The notes: a model not told the origin generated them from the letters alone. A DNA stretch of 64,000 nucleotides from Flavobacteriales bacterium UBA4422 (GCA_002389645.1 DGQE01000015.1:124001-188000); one strand, 5' to 3'; positions 43,329 through 52,931 are shown, counted from the first letter of the stretch. A program made the numbers and translations.

Positions 43329-45242
43329 CTAATACGCTCTGACGCGCTTACCCTCAAAGTAATTAACGAAAGCTCGATTCACAACCCTATTGCCTCCGGT
43401 GGTTGGATAGTTCCCACTGAAATACCAATCTCCCGTATGACCAGGACAGGCTTTGTGCAAGCCATCTAATGTTTGGTAAATAATTTCAACTTCAGCATTT
43501 ATATCTGCAGGCCTTAAAAGATCAGCAATCTTATTGGAAATCTCTTCATCCGTAAATTGATCGTAGATTTTCTGAACGTGGTTATGCTGATTATGACTGT
43601 TAGAAGATTCTAACTCCTTCAAGCACATGTCGTATACATCCTTAATCACTTGCTCTTTACCGTGTTCTTTCAATAAAGCTATAGCGGCTTGAAAAGCCAC
43701 AAAATCTTGGAGTAGGCTCATGTCTATTCCATAACAATCTGGGTATCGAATTTGAGGCGCGCTTGAAACAACCACAATTTTTTTAGGTCCCAAACGATCT
43801 AAAATCCTAAGTATACTTTGTTTCAATGTTGTTCCTCTAACAATGGAATCATCGATTATAACAAGGTTGTCTTCTCCTTTAATTACAGTGCCATAAGTAA
43901 TATCATAAACATGGGCTACTAGGTCATTTCTGTCGCTGTCTTGGGTGATAAACGTTCGAAGCTTCGCATCCTTAATGGCTACCTTCTCTGCCCTAACGCG
44001 TTCGCTCAATATTTTTCGAAGAGCTTCTTTATCGCTGGCATCAATCTTAGCAATATCTTCTAGTTTTCGATCATTGTGAACCTCTTCTAAGCCCTTCAGC
44101 ATTCCGTAATAAGAAACCTCTGCTGTATTTGGTATGAACGAGAAAACCGTATTCTTCATATCAGAGCCAATACTTCGAAGGATATGAGGAACTAAGGTTC
44201 TTCCAAGTTCCATCCGCTCACGATATATATCTAGATCGCTACCACGAGAGAAATAAATGCGTTCGAAAGAACATGACTTCTTTTCGCCTGGCTGTCGAAT
44301 CATATCCATGCTAACCTCTCCGTTCTTCTTAATAATTAACGCATGACCAGGATCAACTTCATGAACCAATTCGTGCGAAACATTGAACGCAGTTTGAATA
44401 ACCGGTCGTTCGCTGGCTACAACAACTACTTCATCATCTTTATAATAAAATGCAGGGCGAATTCCATTTGGATCTCGCAGGACGAAGGCGTCTCCATTTC
44501 CAATCATACCCGCCATTGCATATCCACCATCAAAGTCTTCCGCGGCACGAACTAGGATATTTCTGATATCCATGTTCTTCGAAATCATGGACGTAATCTC
44601 CATGTTTTCATAACCCAACCTCTTGTACTTGGCAAAGAGCGTTTCATTCTCTTCATCAAGAAAGTGTCCGATTTTCTCTAAAACAGTAACGGTATCCGCC
44701 TTTTTCTTTGGATGCTGTCCTAAAGAGAGCAACAAATCAAATTGCTCATCGACATTGGTCATATTGAAATTCCCCGCAAGCACGAGGTTGCGCGTCATCC
44801 AATTATTTTGGCGTAAAAATGGGTGACAGGCCTCAATACTGTTCTGACCATACGTTCCATATCTCAAATGGCCCAAGAAAACTTCGCCTGTGAATGGTGC
44901 ATTCGATTTTAACCATTCTGGATTGTCAAGCATCGATTCATCGCCCGCTGCACGTTCTTTTACCCGTTGTTTTATTCCACCATAAACATGGTCAAAAATA
45001 TCTTGAATGGGTTTATTGCTATTGGATCGATGACGAGAAATATATCTATTTCCAGGCTTTACATCAAACTTAATATTAGCCAGTCCTGCACCATCTTGCC
45101 CTCTATTATGTTGTTTCTCCATGAGGAGGTACATCTTGTTGAGGCCGTAAAATGACGTGCCGTATTTTTCACGGTAAAAATCGAGTGGCTTGAGGAGTCG
45201 GATGAGTGCTATACCGCACTCGTGCTTAATTTGATCGCTCAT
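43329..45242 (-). CDS. purF: Amidophosphoribosyltransferase, long Bacteroidota form
   Basis: It starts de novo purine synthesis by transferring amide nitrogen from glutamine to PRPP. The N-terminal glutaminase begins MSDQIKHECGIALIR, where Cys9 is the nucleophile, with QHNRGQDGAGLA and GHLRYGTYG next. The transferase half has NLVIIDDSIVRGTTL (PRPP loop). At about 637 residues it is longer than the 500-residue E. coli PurF, with extra C-terminal and linker parts. The start is ATG 45242; the TTG at 45269 lies upstream of the -7 box. It is likely proteolytically processed before Cys9. Confidence 0.92.
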   Translation of the reverse strand: MSDQIKHECGIALIRLLKPLDFYREKYGTSFYGLNKMYLLMEKQHNRGQDGAGLANIKFDVKPGNRYISRHRSNSNKPIQDIFDHVYGGIKQRVKERAAGDESMLDNPEWLKSNAPFTGEVFLGHLRYGTYGQNSIEACHPFLRQNNWMTRNLVLAGNFNMTNVDEQFDLLLSLGQHPKKKADTVTVLEKIGHFLDEENETLFAKYKRLGYENMEITSMISKNMDIRNILVRAAEDFDGGYAMAGMIGNGDAFVLRDPNGIRPAFYYKDDEVVVVASERPVIQTAFNVSHELVHEVDPGHALIIKKNGEVSMDMIRQPGEKKSCSFERIYFSRGSDLDIYRERMELGRTLVPHILRSIGSDMKNTVFSFIPNTAEVSYYGMLKGLEEVHNDRKLEDIAKIDASDKEALRKILSERVRAEKVAIKDAKLRTFITQDSDRNDLVAHVYDITYGTVIKGEDNLVIIDDSIVRGTTLKQSILRILDRLGPKKIVVVSSAPQIRYPDCYGIDMSLLQDFVAFQAAIALLKEHGKEQVIKDVYDMCLKELESSNSHNQHNHVQKIYDQFTDEEISNKIADLLRPADINAEVEIIYQTLDGLHKACPGHTGDWYFSGNYPTTGGNRVVNRAFVNYFEGKRVRAY

Positions 45243-45257
45243 TGAGTTTAGAGGAGG

Positions 45258-45265
45258 CAAAGGTA
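45258..45265 (-). promoter_or_regulatory. -7 box of purF promoter
   Basis: On the minus strand TACCTTTG, an exact match, ends 15 bases before ATG 45242. It rules out the upstream TTG start. Confidence 0.65.
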
Positions 45266-45325
45266 TCAAGATTTTATTGCTTTAAGAACATCAAATTAAC
45301 TTATGAATAACAGCAACTAATAGCC

Positions 45326-48300
45326 ATGACGCTGCGTCTGATTGTTAGTATTTGTAAACCAAATGCTACCTTAGGAGGTTTAAATAGTTTGAAGGCATTT
45401 CTCTTTTCCATATTAATTTTTGTTGCGTTCTCAGCAAGCTTGTTGGCTCATGAGGGTGAGTCTCAATTTGGTGAATTAAAATTTGAAGAGAACAAAGGGC
45501 AGCTTCCTGATCATGTGCAGTTCAGAGCGTATGTGGCTGGCGGTTCTGTGTTTTTAGAAGGACAGACCCTAACTTTCGATATAACAAGGCTTTCAGAACT
45601 AGAGGCTTTCTCAAAGTTTAAACATGGAGAGGATGTGGAAATGCCTGACACCATTCACAGTCATGTTTTTAAAATCCATTTGAAAAACAGCCAAACACCT
45701 TCTTCTGTTGAAGTGAAAAACCAATGGCCAGACTATGTCAACTACTATTTGGGTGATGATGAGTCTTCTTGGGCTAGTAATGTGAAGCAGTATGCAGAAG
45801 TGATCTTTCGAGACATCTACCCAGGAATTGACGTAAGGTATTACTCGATGAATCAAAACTTCAAGTATGATTTCATCTTAAAACCAGGAGCAGACCCTTC
45901 CTTAATCCAAATGGAATATGAGGGCGTGGATGATCTTAAATTGGGTTTTGGCAATCTTTTAATTGAAACCTCTGTTGAGCAAATTATTGATCAAAAGCCT
46001 GTGTCTTGGATTGGCGAAGGCGACAATAAGAGGTTTATAAATAGCAGCTACAGTCTAAAGAAAACAGAGGGGGTTCCAACAATTTCTTTTAGTGTTGAGC
46101 AAAACAATTACGAGCAAATTACTATTGATCCTACACTCATTTTTAGCACATACACTGGCTCAACCATTAATAATTGGGGATCTACGGCAACCTATGATTC
46201 TTTAGGAAACATGTATGCCGGGGGGTATATTTTAGCTGGTGGTGGGGCTGGTTTAGGATACCCAACGACTGTAGGTGCATATCAAACAACTTTTGCTGGA
46301 GGAACAGGAACGTTTCAAACGGATATGACGATTTCAAAGTTCAATGAATCGGGCAATACATTGGTTTATTCAACCTATTTAGGAGGAAACGGAAATGAAA
46401 TCCCGCATAGCCTCGTTGTAAATGACAATAATGAACTGTATGTATTAGGAACAACCTCGAGCACCAACTTCCCAACTTCAGGGGGTGCTTTTGATGGCAC
46501 ATTCAATGGCGGAAGCACAATCGGAACCTTCGGACCTAATAGCAACTCTAGTCAAATAGAATATACAGGAGGGTCTGATATAGTCATTACAAAGTTCAAT
46601 GACCTGGGAACGGCAATCCTAGGTTCTACTTATATTGGAGGAGCCGGGAATGACGGTATAAATTTAAGCGACACGCTACAAAAAGCTTATACAGATGAGT
46701 TTCGCGGAGAAATCATCGTTGACCAAAATGACAATTGTTATGTGGCGACAAGCACCGGTTCAACTGACTTTCCTATCGTAAATGGCTTTCAAAGCACCTA
46801 TGGTGGAGGAATTACAGATGGCGTGATTTTTAAATTCAACTCGAACTTAAGCGCATTGCTTTGGTCTAGCTTCATTGGAGGAAGCGAAGCAGACGGAGCT
46901 TACTCAGCTCAATTCGACCCAAGCTTTAATGTGTTTTGCACTGGAGGAACTATAAGCACAAACTTCCCAACTACAGCTGGAGTAATCCACACAAGCTATC
47001 AAGGTGGAATAACAGACGGATGGTTGGCTAAAATCAGTAACAATGGCCAAACGCTGCTTTCATCAACATTCATTGGAACCAACGATTATGACCAAAGCTT
47101 TTTCGTTCAACTTGATTTAGCAGGCTACGTTTATGTGGTGGGTCAAACCTTAGGAAGTTACCCCATTACACCTGCTTCTGTTTATTCAGTGCCTAATAGT
47201 GGACAGTTTTTACACAAGCTCACAAACAACCTTCAAACCACCATTTTCTCGACTCAATGGGGCTCTGGAAATGGAAACATCAACCTTTCACTGACTGCAT
47301 TTCTCGTAAATGAATGCAACAATATTTTCGTTTCGGGTTGGGGAGGGTCCTTATTTGGAGTTGCAGCGCCAACATCAGCTGGAGGCACAACCACGACAGG
47401 ACTGCCTACAACACCAAATGCATATAAACCAACTACCGATGGCCATGACTTCTATTTCATTGTTTTTGAAGACAGCGCGGCAAGTCTGTTATTTGCTAGC
47501 TTTTTCGGTGGAAACACCGGAAATGCAGGAGGAGAACATACCGATGGGGGAACAAGCCGCTTTGATAAAAAGGGAATCATCTATCAATCGGCTTGCGCGA
47601 GTTGCGGTCAAGCGAGTTCTTTCCCTACAACCGCAGGAGCATACGCTACAGCTAAACCGGCAGCCGCATCTTGCAACTTAGCCGCCCTCAAATACGACTT
47701 GGTAACGCTGATTGCTGAAGTCGATATTGACGGCCCGGCAGAAGTATGTGTTGACGATTCTTTACAATTTATCAATGACAGTTTTGGAGGCTCTTTATAC
47801 ATGTGGGATTTTGGAGATGGAACTGTAAGTGATGAATTTGAACCGAAACATGCATTTTCTAATACCGGCACTTACGATGTCGTGCTCGTGATTATGGACT
47901 CCGTAAGCTGTGTGTTCTCAGATACAGACTCCATTCAAGTCACCGTGAACCCTGGCCCGATTGCAATTGTACCAACTTACCCTAGAGTGTGTGCAGGCGA
48001 TCAAATTCAACTTAACGCTTCCGGTGGAGACACCTATTCCTGGTCACCATCAACTGGATTAAGCGACCCCAACATTGCCGACCCAATTGCAACTGTCACA
48101 GAACTAAAAACTTACGTAGTTTCCGTTGAAGACAGCTGTGGAGTGGACACTGCGTGGGTTACCCTACGAGTTTTTCCGGATAATACCGATGCGATAAAAG
48201 ATACTTCCATTTGCCAAGGACTCTCAGGAGAGTTGTGGGCCAGTGGAGGTGTAAGTTATAGTTGGAGTCCTTCCTTTTATTTGAACTCAAACAATATTCC

Positions 48301-49363
48301 TAACCCAACTGTATCACCAGATAGCACAATCGATTACACGCTTTCGATCATCGATTCATTTGGATGCGAAAAAGAATATGATGTCACTGTTTTTGTGGAT
48401 GGATTTATTCCACAAGTTCAAGCTTCGGGAGACACGTCAGTGTGTTCAGGCGATCGAATTTTACTCACTGCTTCAGGTGCTCCAAATTACGAGTGGTTTC
48501 CAAAAGACAACGTACTTGATCCTTTCTTAGACTCAACTCCTGCCTATCCTGAAGAATCGACTACTTATGTCGTGGTTGTTCAAAATTCCTGTGGTATAGC
48601 CTCCGATTCTGTTCAAATTATAATCAACCCAATTAACCTCATAATCTCAGCAGATACAGCGGTTTGCCTAGGTGATACTGTTAATCTTTCAGCCAGTGGG
48701 TCTTACACTTATAAATGGTCTGGACCAGCACTTGAAGTGCCCAGTTACTCAGCTAACCCAAGTATAACACCTGAAGAAAGTGGATGGTACAAAATTGAAG
48801 GTAGTAACCTAGAAAACTGCTCAAAATCTGATAGTATTTATGTGGAAGTTTTTACTGTGCCTGAGTTGAATATAACTTCTAAAGAAGACACGATTACCGG
48901 ACTTGAAAACGTCTTGCTCGTAGCTGAATCCAAGACTGAAAACTACTGGTCATCTGAAGGCTATCTGCCCTGCGTGAATTGTGACTCTATCCGTGTTTAT
49001 CCACGTGTAACCACAGTATATAAAGTGACTGCTGTTGACACTAATGGATGCAACCAAAGTGACTCTATTGAAGTTTCTCCTATCAGTTTAATATTTGCTC
49101 CGAATGCATTCAGTCCTGATGGAGATGGAATAAACGACCAATTCTTGGTTCAAGGCCATCATATTGATGAATACAGAATCATCATATTAAACCGCTGGGG
49201 TGAAGAAGTCTATCGCAGCAATGATATTCTTACAGGCTGGAACGGCCAGAAATTCAATGATGGAGCGGACTCACCAATAGGAACATATACTTATAGAATA
49301 GAGTATTCTGTTTATCCAATTGAAGAGTTATACGAAGTGGGAACGGTAAATTTAATTAGGTAA
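45326..49363 (+). CDS. Large surface protein: DUF7948, SBBP-type repeats, PKD domain and T9SS type B (CHU_C) domain
   Basis: 1345 residues with an N-terminal membrane/signal segment (FLFSILIFVAFSASLLAH). Residues 45-270 match the DUF7948 opening (FEENKGQLPDHVQFRA, then YPGIDVRYY and IDPTLIFSTYTG). Several beta-propeller (SBBP-like) repeats follow, marked by STYLGGNGNE, STYIGGAGND and SSFIGGSEAD. A PKD domain near 815-880 carries WDFGDGT, then repeated Ig-like blocks (SICQGLSGEL, SVCSGDRIL, AVCLGDTVNL), and a C-terminal CHU_C domain APNAFSPDGDGINDQF, ILNRWGEEVY. It is likely exported by T9SS to the surface as an adhesin or gliding-associated protein. Confidence 0.9.
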   Translation: MTLRLIVSICKPNATLGGLNSLKAFLFSILIFVAFSASLLAHEGESQFGELKFEENKGQLPDHVQFRAYVAGGSVFLEGQTLTFDITRLSELEAFSKFKHGEDVEMPDTIHSHVFKIHLKNSQTPSSVEVKNQWPDYVNYYLGDDESSWASNVKQYAEVIFRDIYPGIDVRYYSMNQNFKYDFILKPGADPSLIQMEYEGVDDLKLGFGNLLIETSVEQIIDQKPVSWIGEGDNKRFINSSYSLKKTEGVPTISFSVEQNNYEQITIDPTLIFSTYTGSTINNWGSTATYDSLGNMYAGGYILAGGGAGLGYPTTVGAYQTTFAGGTGTFQTDMTISKFNESGNTLVYSTYLGGNGNEIPHSLVVNDNNELYVLGTTSSTNFPTSGGAFDGTFNGGSTIGTFGPNSNSSQIEYTGGSDIVITKFNDLGTAILGSTYIGGAGNDGINLSDTLQKAYTDEFRGEIIVDQNDNCYVATSTGSTDFPIVNGFQSTYGGGITDGVIFKFNSNLSALLWSSFIGGSEADGAYSAQFDPSFNVFCTGGTISTNFPTTAGVIHTSYQGGITDGWLAKISNNGQTLLSSTFIGTNDYDQSFFVQLDLAGYVYVVGQTLGSYPITPASVYSVPNSGQFLHKLTNNLQTTIFSTQWGSGNGNINLSLTAFLVNECNNIFVSGWGGSLFGVAAPTSAGGTTTTGLPTTPNAYKPTTDGHDFYFIVFEDSAASLLFASFFGGNTGNAGGEHTDGGTSRFDKKGIIYQSACASCGQASSFPTTAGAYATAKPAAASCNLAALKYDLVTLIAEVDIDGPAEVCVDDSLQFINDSFGGSLYMWDFGDGTVSDEFEPKHAFSNTGTYDVVLVIMDSVSCVFSDTDSIQVTVNPGPIAIVPTYPRVCAGDQIQLNASGGDTYSWSPSTGLSDPNIADPIATVTELKTYVVSVEDSCGVDTAWVTLRVFPDNTDAIKDTSICQGLSGELWASGGVSYSWSPSFYLNSNNIPNPTVSPDSTIDYTLSIIDSFGCEKEYDVTVFVDGFIPQVQASGDTSVCSGDRILLTASGAPNYEWFPKDNVLDPFLDSTPAYPEESTTYVVVVQNSCGIASDSVQIIINPINLIISADTAVCLGDTVNLSASGSYTYKWSGPALEVPSYSANPSITPEESGWYKIEGSNLENCSKSDSIYVEVFTVPELNITSKEDTITGLENVLLVAESKTENYWSSEGYLPCVNCDSIRVYPRVTTVYKVTAVDTNGCNQSDSIEVSPISLIFAPNAFSPDGDGINDQFLVQGHHIDEYRIIILNRWGEEVYRSNDILTGWNGQKFNDGADSPIGTYTYRIEYSVYPIEELYEVGTVNLIR

Positions 49364-49883
49364 ACTTAGGGTCAGTTTCCATAACGGTGCCGCACTTATT
49401 ACAAGTACGCATTTCTTCACTTCCGTAAAACTCCTTAAACCTCGGCAAAAAGTCTTGTTCGATGTTCGTCAAATGAAAATAAGTCTCGTGCAGTTTATTG
49501 TTGCAATTATCGCAAAACCACATCAAACCATCTCGGTGTGATGATTCTCTTACCCTTTCTACGACCAATCCTACAGAGCCTTCTGAGCGACCTGGGCTGT
49601 GAGGAACATTTGGAGGCAACAAGAACATATCGCCTGGTCCAAGAGGCACATCAACAGGCTTTCCATCTTCTTGAATGCGAACATTGATATTGCCCTCTAG
49701 CTGATAGAAAAGCTCTTCTGTGTCATTGTAATGATAATCTTTCCTAGCATTTGGCCCACCAACAATCATGACAATGTAATCAGTCCCTTCTGGATACAAG
49801 TTTTTATTTCCTACCGGTGGCTTCAATAGATCGCGATTTTCTTCAATCCATTTATGCAAGTTGAAAGGCTTTTTGATGCTCAT
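49356..49883 (-). CDS. nbaC: 3-hydroxyanthranilate 3,4-dioxygenase
   Basis: This cupin dioxygenase cleaves 3-hydroxyanthranilate in the kynurenine route of tryptophan breakdown. The iron ligands are visible: His and Glu in DYHYNDTEELFYQ and His in LPPNVPHSPGRSEGS. Like bacterial and fungal members it also has a rubredoxin-type Cys pair near the end (CDNC and CNKCGTV), giving 175 residues. It is convergent with the large T9SS gene, with stops overlapping by eight bases. A 2-aminomuconate semialdehyde dehydrogenase-type gene lies 3 kb downstream of this locus. Confidence 0.95.
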   Translation of the reverse strand: MSIKKPFNLHKWIEENRDLLKPPVGNKNLYPEGTDYIVMIVGGPNARKDYHYNDTEELFYQLEGNINVRIQEDGKPVDVPLGPGDMFLLPPNVPHSPGRSEGSVGLVVERVRESSHRDGLMWFCDNCNNKLHETYFHLTNIEQDFLPRFKEFYGSEEMRTCNKCGTVMETDPKFT

Positions 49884-49911
49884 GATTTCATTATTAGATG
49901 ATAAAAATAGG

Positions 49912-49938
49912 AAAGGCAGCCTTTTGGCCGCCCTTTTT
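49912..49938 (-). terminator. Terminator of the two-component operon
   Basis: GGCAGCC (49915-49921) and GGCCGCC (49926-49932) form a stem with one mismatch and loop TTTT. It lies between the response-regulator stop and the nbaC start. Confidence 0.55.
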
Positions 49939-49960
49939 CATAAAATAGATTTTTAACCGA

Positions 49961-50671
49961 TTAAGGCAGAATCAGTCGAAAGCCTTTACCGTGCTCATTT
50001 ATGATTTTCACCCTTTCGTCTTCTTTCAGGTATTTACGAAGCTTAGCAATGTAAACATCCATACTTCTTGAGTTGAAGTAACTATCATCACCCCAAATAG
50101 CCAGCAGGGCTTGAGAGCGATCCAATAACTGATTGGCATGCTGACCTAACATTTTGAGCAGTGCATTTTCTTTTGAAGTCAAGTGTTGTTCTTTTCCATC
50201 AATCACCAATACTTGATTTTTGAAGTCGAACAAGAATTTACCGAATTCAAAGACTGTCTTTTCCTCTATTTTCTCTTCCCCTTTCGTTCTTCTTAATATC
50301 GCCTTTAATCGCATAAGCAATTCTTCCATAGAAAATGGTTTTGTGATGTAATCATCACCTCCACTTTTAAAACCTTGAAGCGTATCTTCCTTCATCGACT
50401 TGGCCGTCAAAAAGATGATGGGAATGCTCTCGTTTGCAGTGCGAATTTCCTTTCCAAGAGTAAACCCATCCTTTTCAGGCATCATCACATCCAACACACA
50501 GCAATCATAATCACCATTTGCAAATTTCTTCCATCCCTCTACGCCATTCTTTGCTAATGTGGCTTCATAACCCTTGGCCTCAAGGTATTCGGTAAGGATA
50601 ACCCCCAAGTTTGGGTCATCTTCCGCTACTAAGATTCTTGTTTTTTCTGCTGGCGTTGTTTCATTTTCCAT
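49961..50671 (-). CDS. OmpR-family response regulator (RprY-like)
   Basis: A 236-residue DNA-binding regulator. The receiver domain has the acidic pair in VAEDDPNLG, the phosphorylated Asp in CCVLDVMMPEKDG, and the switch Lys in DYITKPFSMEEL. The C-terminal winged-helix domain has YFNSRSMDVYIAKLRKYL and VKIINEHGKGFRLIL. It overlaps the kinase gene by 11 bases on the same strand. The likely target is the TTAAC repeat array in front of the kinase gene. Confidence 0.94.
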   Translation of the reverse strand: MENETTPAEKTRILVAEDDPNLGVILTEYLEAKGYEATLAKNGVEGWKKFANGDYDCCVLDVMMPEKDGFTLGKEIRTANESIPIIFLTAKSMKEDTLQGFKSGGDDYITKPFSMEELLMRLKAILRRTKGEEKIEEKTVFEFGKFLFDFKNQVLVIDGKEQHLTSKENALLKMLGQHANQLLDRSQALLAIWGDDSYFNSRSMDVYIAKLRKYLKEDERVKIINEHGKGFRLILP

Positions 50672-52295
50672 AATCGGTTGATATTAGTGGTAATTCGATG
50701 TAGAAAGTACTTCCTTTTTCTATCTGACTCTCCACAGAAACAGTTCCTCCGTGTCGTTCAGTAATAATTTTCACATAACTCAAACCAAGACCAAAGCCTT
50801 TGACATTGTGAACGTTTCCAGTTGGAACTCGGTAGAGTCGATCAAAGATTTTTTTCAGATTATCGGCAGATATTCCAATTCCCTCATCTTTGACGGAAAG
50901 CAATATACTCTCTCCATTCTGTTTGGTTGAAATAGTAATTCGTGGATCATTTTTGGAGTATTTCACCGCATTATCTAACAAATTGTAGATCACGTTGGTG
51001 AGATGGTTTCTGTCAAACTCGAACGTAAAATTGTCAGCATCCAAATTCAATTCCACCTCTCCGCCACGCTCCTTTAACTGGATTTGATACTTCTCAATCA
51101 CCTCCTTCAACAAGGCGTGTAAATTTCCTTCTTCTCTCTTTAACTTGAAATCGCCTTTATCTAAAACCGCACTTTGGAGCACTTCTTCTACGAGCAAACC
51201 TAGACGCTTATTTTCAGTATTTATAATATTCAAATAACGATTCTTTATGGTCTCGATCTTGGCAAGCTCAGGGTCATTCAATGCCTCACAAGCAAGACTA
51301 ATGGTTGAAATTGGAGTTTTCAACTCGTGGGTCATATTATTAATAAAGTCATTTTTAATTTCACTATTCTGCTTTTGAAGAAAAATGGTTCGAATAGAGT
51401 TATAAGACGTCCAAATGAGCGCAATAACCAAAACAAGAGAAACTGCAAGCAGGGCCCATAAACTATTGAGAATGTAACCGCTTTCATTTGGGAAATACAG
51501 TTTTAAAAAGTATGGAATTTGAATCACATCATTGGGAAATAATCTCGCTGATGAGGTAGACTCTCTTAGTTTATTCTCATGCTCGTCAGCACCAAAAACC
51601 ATTTCACCAGATTGATCAAACACACCCATTTCATAATGCAATGTGAGGCCATGCCGCTTCAATGCTATCTTCAGCAATGAGTCTACAATCAGTGGATCAA
51701 TTCTTTCATCAATCGGCTGGTTTACATCCACTTCAATCAAACTTTTCACGATGTCGCCCAAAAATGCCTTCTTGGTATTCACTCTTTCTCGAAGGCTTTG
51801 AACATCTTCATTGAGCGGGTCGGTAGCATGCTGTAACTCTAAGTCAATAGAGTCAGCCGTGATCATTCTCAGACTCAATTCATCTTCAAAGTTCTTTGCA
51901 AACGGAAGGTCGTTGACGGAATAAGTGATGGTTTTTTGGGCTTTCTGATCGCCATTTTCTTCTTCTACCTTAACTGTCACTTTATCACCTACGCGTTCGA
52001 TGTTTCGGCTCATGACATATTGCACCAATGAGTCATCTGGCGGGAATGCCGTTTCATCACTATTCTCTTCTTCAATGAACAGGTATTTGGCCTCTTGATG
52101 CGATTTAATCTTCGTGAGCATTTCATGGCGCTCAACCAAATCAATCACATCATTCAGTGCTTCAGAAGCACCTCTTGAAATTCTATCTCGTTCTAAATCA
52201 ATGGCATTGGTAATCCAATAAATCTGAATTCCGATAAGCCCAGACAGGGCTAAGGCAATGACAATTACAATATTTCTAAGCTGTTGATGATTCAT
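50661..52295 (-). CDS. Membrane sensor histidine kinase (RprX-like)
   Basis: The N-terminal helix (IVIALALSGLIGIQIYWI) and a second helix (LWALLAVSLVLVIALIW) frame a 270-residue extracytoplasmic sensor. Then come the dimerisation H-box MTHELKTPIS and the ATPase boxes NVIYNLLDNAVKYS (N), KDEGIGIS (G1) and GFGLGLSYVK (G2). The start is ATG 52295 (MNHQQLRNIV), just after a perfect -7 box at 52306-52313. It overlaps the regulator gene and shares the intergenic operator with a divergent lipoprotein gene. Confidence 0.93.
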   Translation of the reverse strand: MNHQQLRNIVIVIALALSGLIGIQIYWITNAIDLERDRISRGASEALNDVIDLVERHEMLTKIKSHQEAKYLFIEEENSDETAFPPDDSLVQYVMSRNIERVGDKVTVKVEEENGDQKAQKTITYSVNDLPFAKNFEDELSLRMITADSIDLELQHATDPLNEDVQSLRERVNTKKAFLGDIVKSLIEVDVNQPIDERIDPLIVDSLLKIALKRHGLTLHYEMGVFDQSGEMVFGADEHENKLRESTSSARLFPNDVIQIPYFLKLYFPNESGYILNSLWALLAVSLVLVIALIWTSYNSIRTIFLQKQNSEIKNDFINNMTHELKTPISTISLACEALNDPELAKIETIKNRYLNIINTENKRLGLLVEEVLQSAVLDKGDFKLKREEGNLHALLKEVIEKYQIQLKERGGEVELNLDADNFTFEFDRNHLTNVIYNLLDNAVKYSKNDPRITISTKQNGESILLSVKDEGIGISADNLKKIFDRLYRVPTGNVHNVKGFGLGLSYVKIITERHGGTVSVESQIEKGSTFYIELPLISTDYGK

Positions 52296-52305
52296 TGAAC
52301 TAAGA

Positions 52306-52313
52306 CAAATGTA
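52306..52313 (-). promoter_or_regulatory. -7 box of the kinase-regulator operon
   Basis: On the minus strand TACATTTG, an exact match, ends 10 bases before the kinase ATG. A TTG at 52332-52330 has a 16-base spacer. Confidence 0.65.
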
Positions 52314-52340
52314 AAATGGCAACGATGTCCAAGCGCTTGT

Positions 52341-52376
52341 TTAACAGTACTTAACATTGCTTAACCGCCCATTAAC
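52341..52376. promoter_or_regulatory. Four tandem TTAAC half-sites, likely OmpR-family operator
   Basis: TTAAC occurs at 52341, 52351, 52361 and 52372, so the spacing is 10, 10 and 11 bases, one helical turn each. The array sits between the -7 boxes of the two-component operon (52306-52313, minus) and the divergent lipoprotein gene (52399-52406, plus), 27 and 22 bases from each. Direct repeats at helical spacing are what OmpR/PhoB-family dimers bind. Confidence 0.65.
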
Positions 52377-52398
52377 AAAGGACTTCAGAAGGTCGGTC

Positions 52399-52406
52399 TA
52401 TGTTTG
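52399..52406 (+). promoter_or_regulatory. -7 box of the divergent small lipoprotein gene
   Basis: TATGTTTG matches exactly, 18 bases before ATG 52425. No TTG -33 element is present at the right distance, which suits an activator-dependent promoter. Confidence 0.6.
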
Positions 52407-52424
52407 AATTTCTAAATTTAACCT

Positions 52425-52807
52425 ATGAAAAAGCCATTATTATTTGCCGCATTATTTATTGGACTTGTATCCATTTCATGCGCACAGTCTTCTTCTGATC
52501 AAGAAGAGAAAAACATTAAAATCACCATCGAAGAAGATATAAATGGCAAGAAAACCACAACTGTGCTTGAAGGTGAAGAAGCCGAGGAGTATCTCAATGA
52601 AATGGAGGAAAAAATTGAAAAAGAAGTATCTATTCACCTGAGAAGTCTCTTAATGACATAGAAAAAAACGTTGAAATAAGTCTGGAAGTACTCGAAAAGG
52701 AACTAGAATCTGTAGATTGGGAAGACCTAGGTCAAGATATAGAAATTAAGGTTGAAAAGATTACTGACGAGATCGAAACTAAAATCTTAGAGTCTCAGCC
52801 ACACTAA
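52425..52807 (+). pseudogene. Small acidic lipoprotein, frameshifted, divergent from the two-component operon
   Basis: The first frame (52425-52661) gives a lipobox (IGLVSISC) and Glu/Lys-rich sequence (KITIEEDINGKKTTTVLE), then LRSLLMT and a stop. In the -1 frame the same style continues without break from PEKSLNDIEKNVEIS to a stop at 52807 (ELESVDWEDLGQDIEIK, then ETKILESQPH). Frames join around 52630-52637, so one base is missing there. Together they form about 127 residues. It is followed by a good terminator. The lesion may be an assembly error. The role is unknown, but its position makes it a likely target of the neighbouring regulator. Confidence 0.65.
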
Positions 52808-52860
52808 AACTTCAAAACATACTCATTTATAAATCTCTATTTCTCTGTTTAGTTAGGTTA

Positions 52861-52892
52861 AAGCCCTGTTCTCATTGTTCAGGGCTTTTTTT
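52861..52892 (+). terminator. Terminator of the acidic lipoprotein gene
   Basis: AAGCCCTG (52861-52868) and CAGGGCTT (52880-52887) pair perfectly, followed by T-rich sequence. Confidence 0.85.
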
Positions 52893-52931
52893 ATTGCTCA
52901 ACAAACTACATTTGAGGCAAGACATTGAACT

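Noticed and set aside
45243..45269. TTG start for purF upstream of ATG 45242
   Set aside because: The exact -7 box at 45258-45265 falls inside that extension, so it would be untranscribed.
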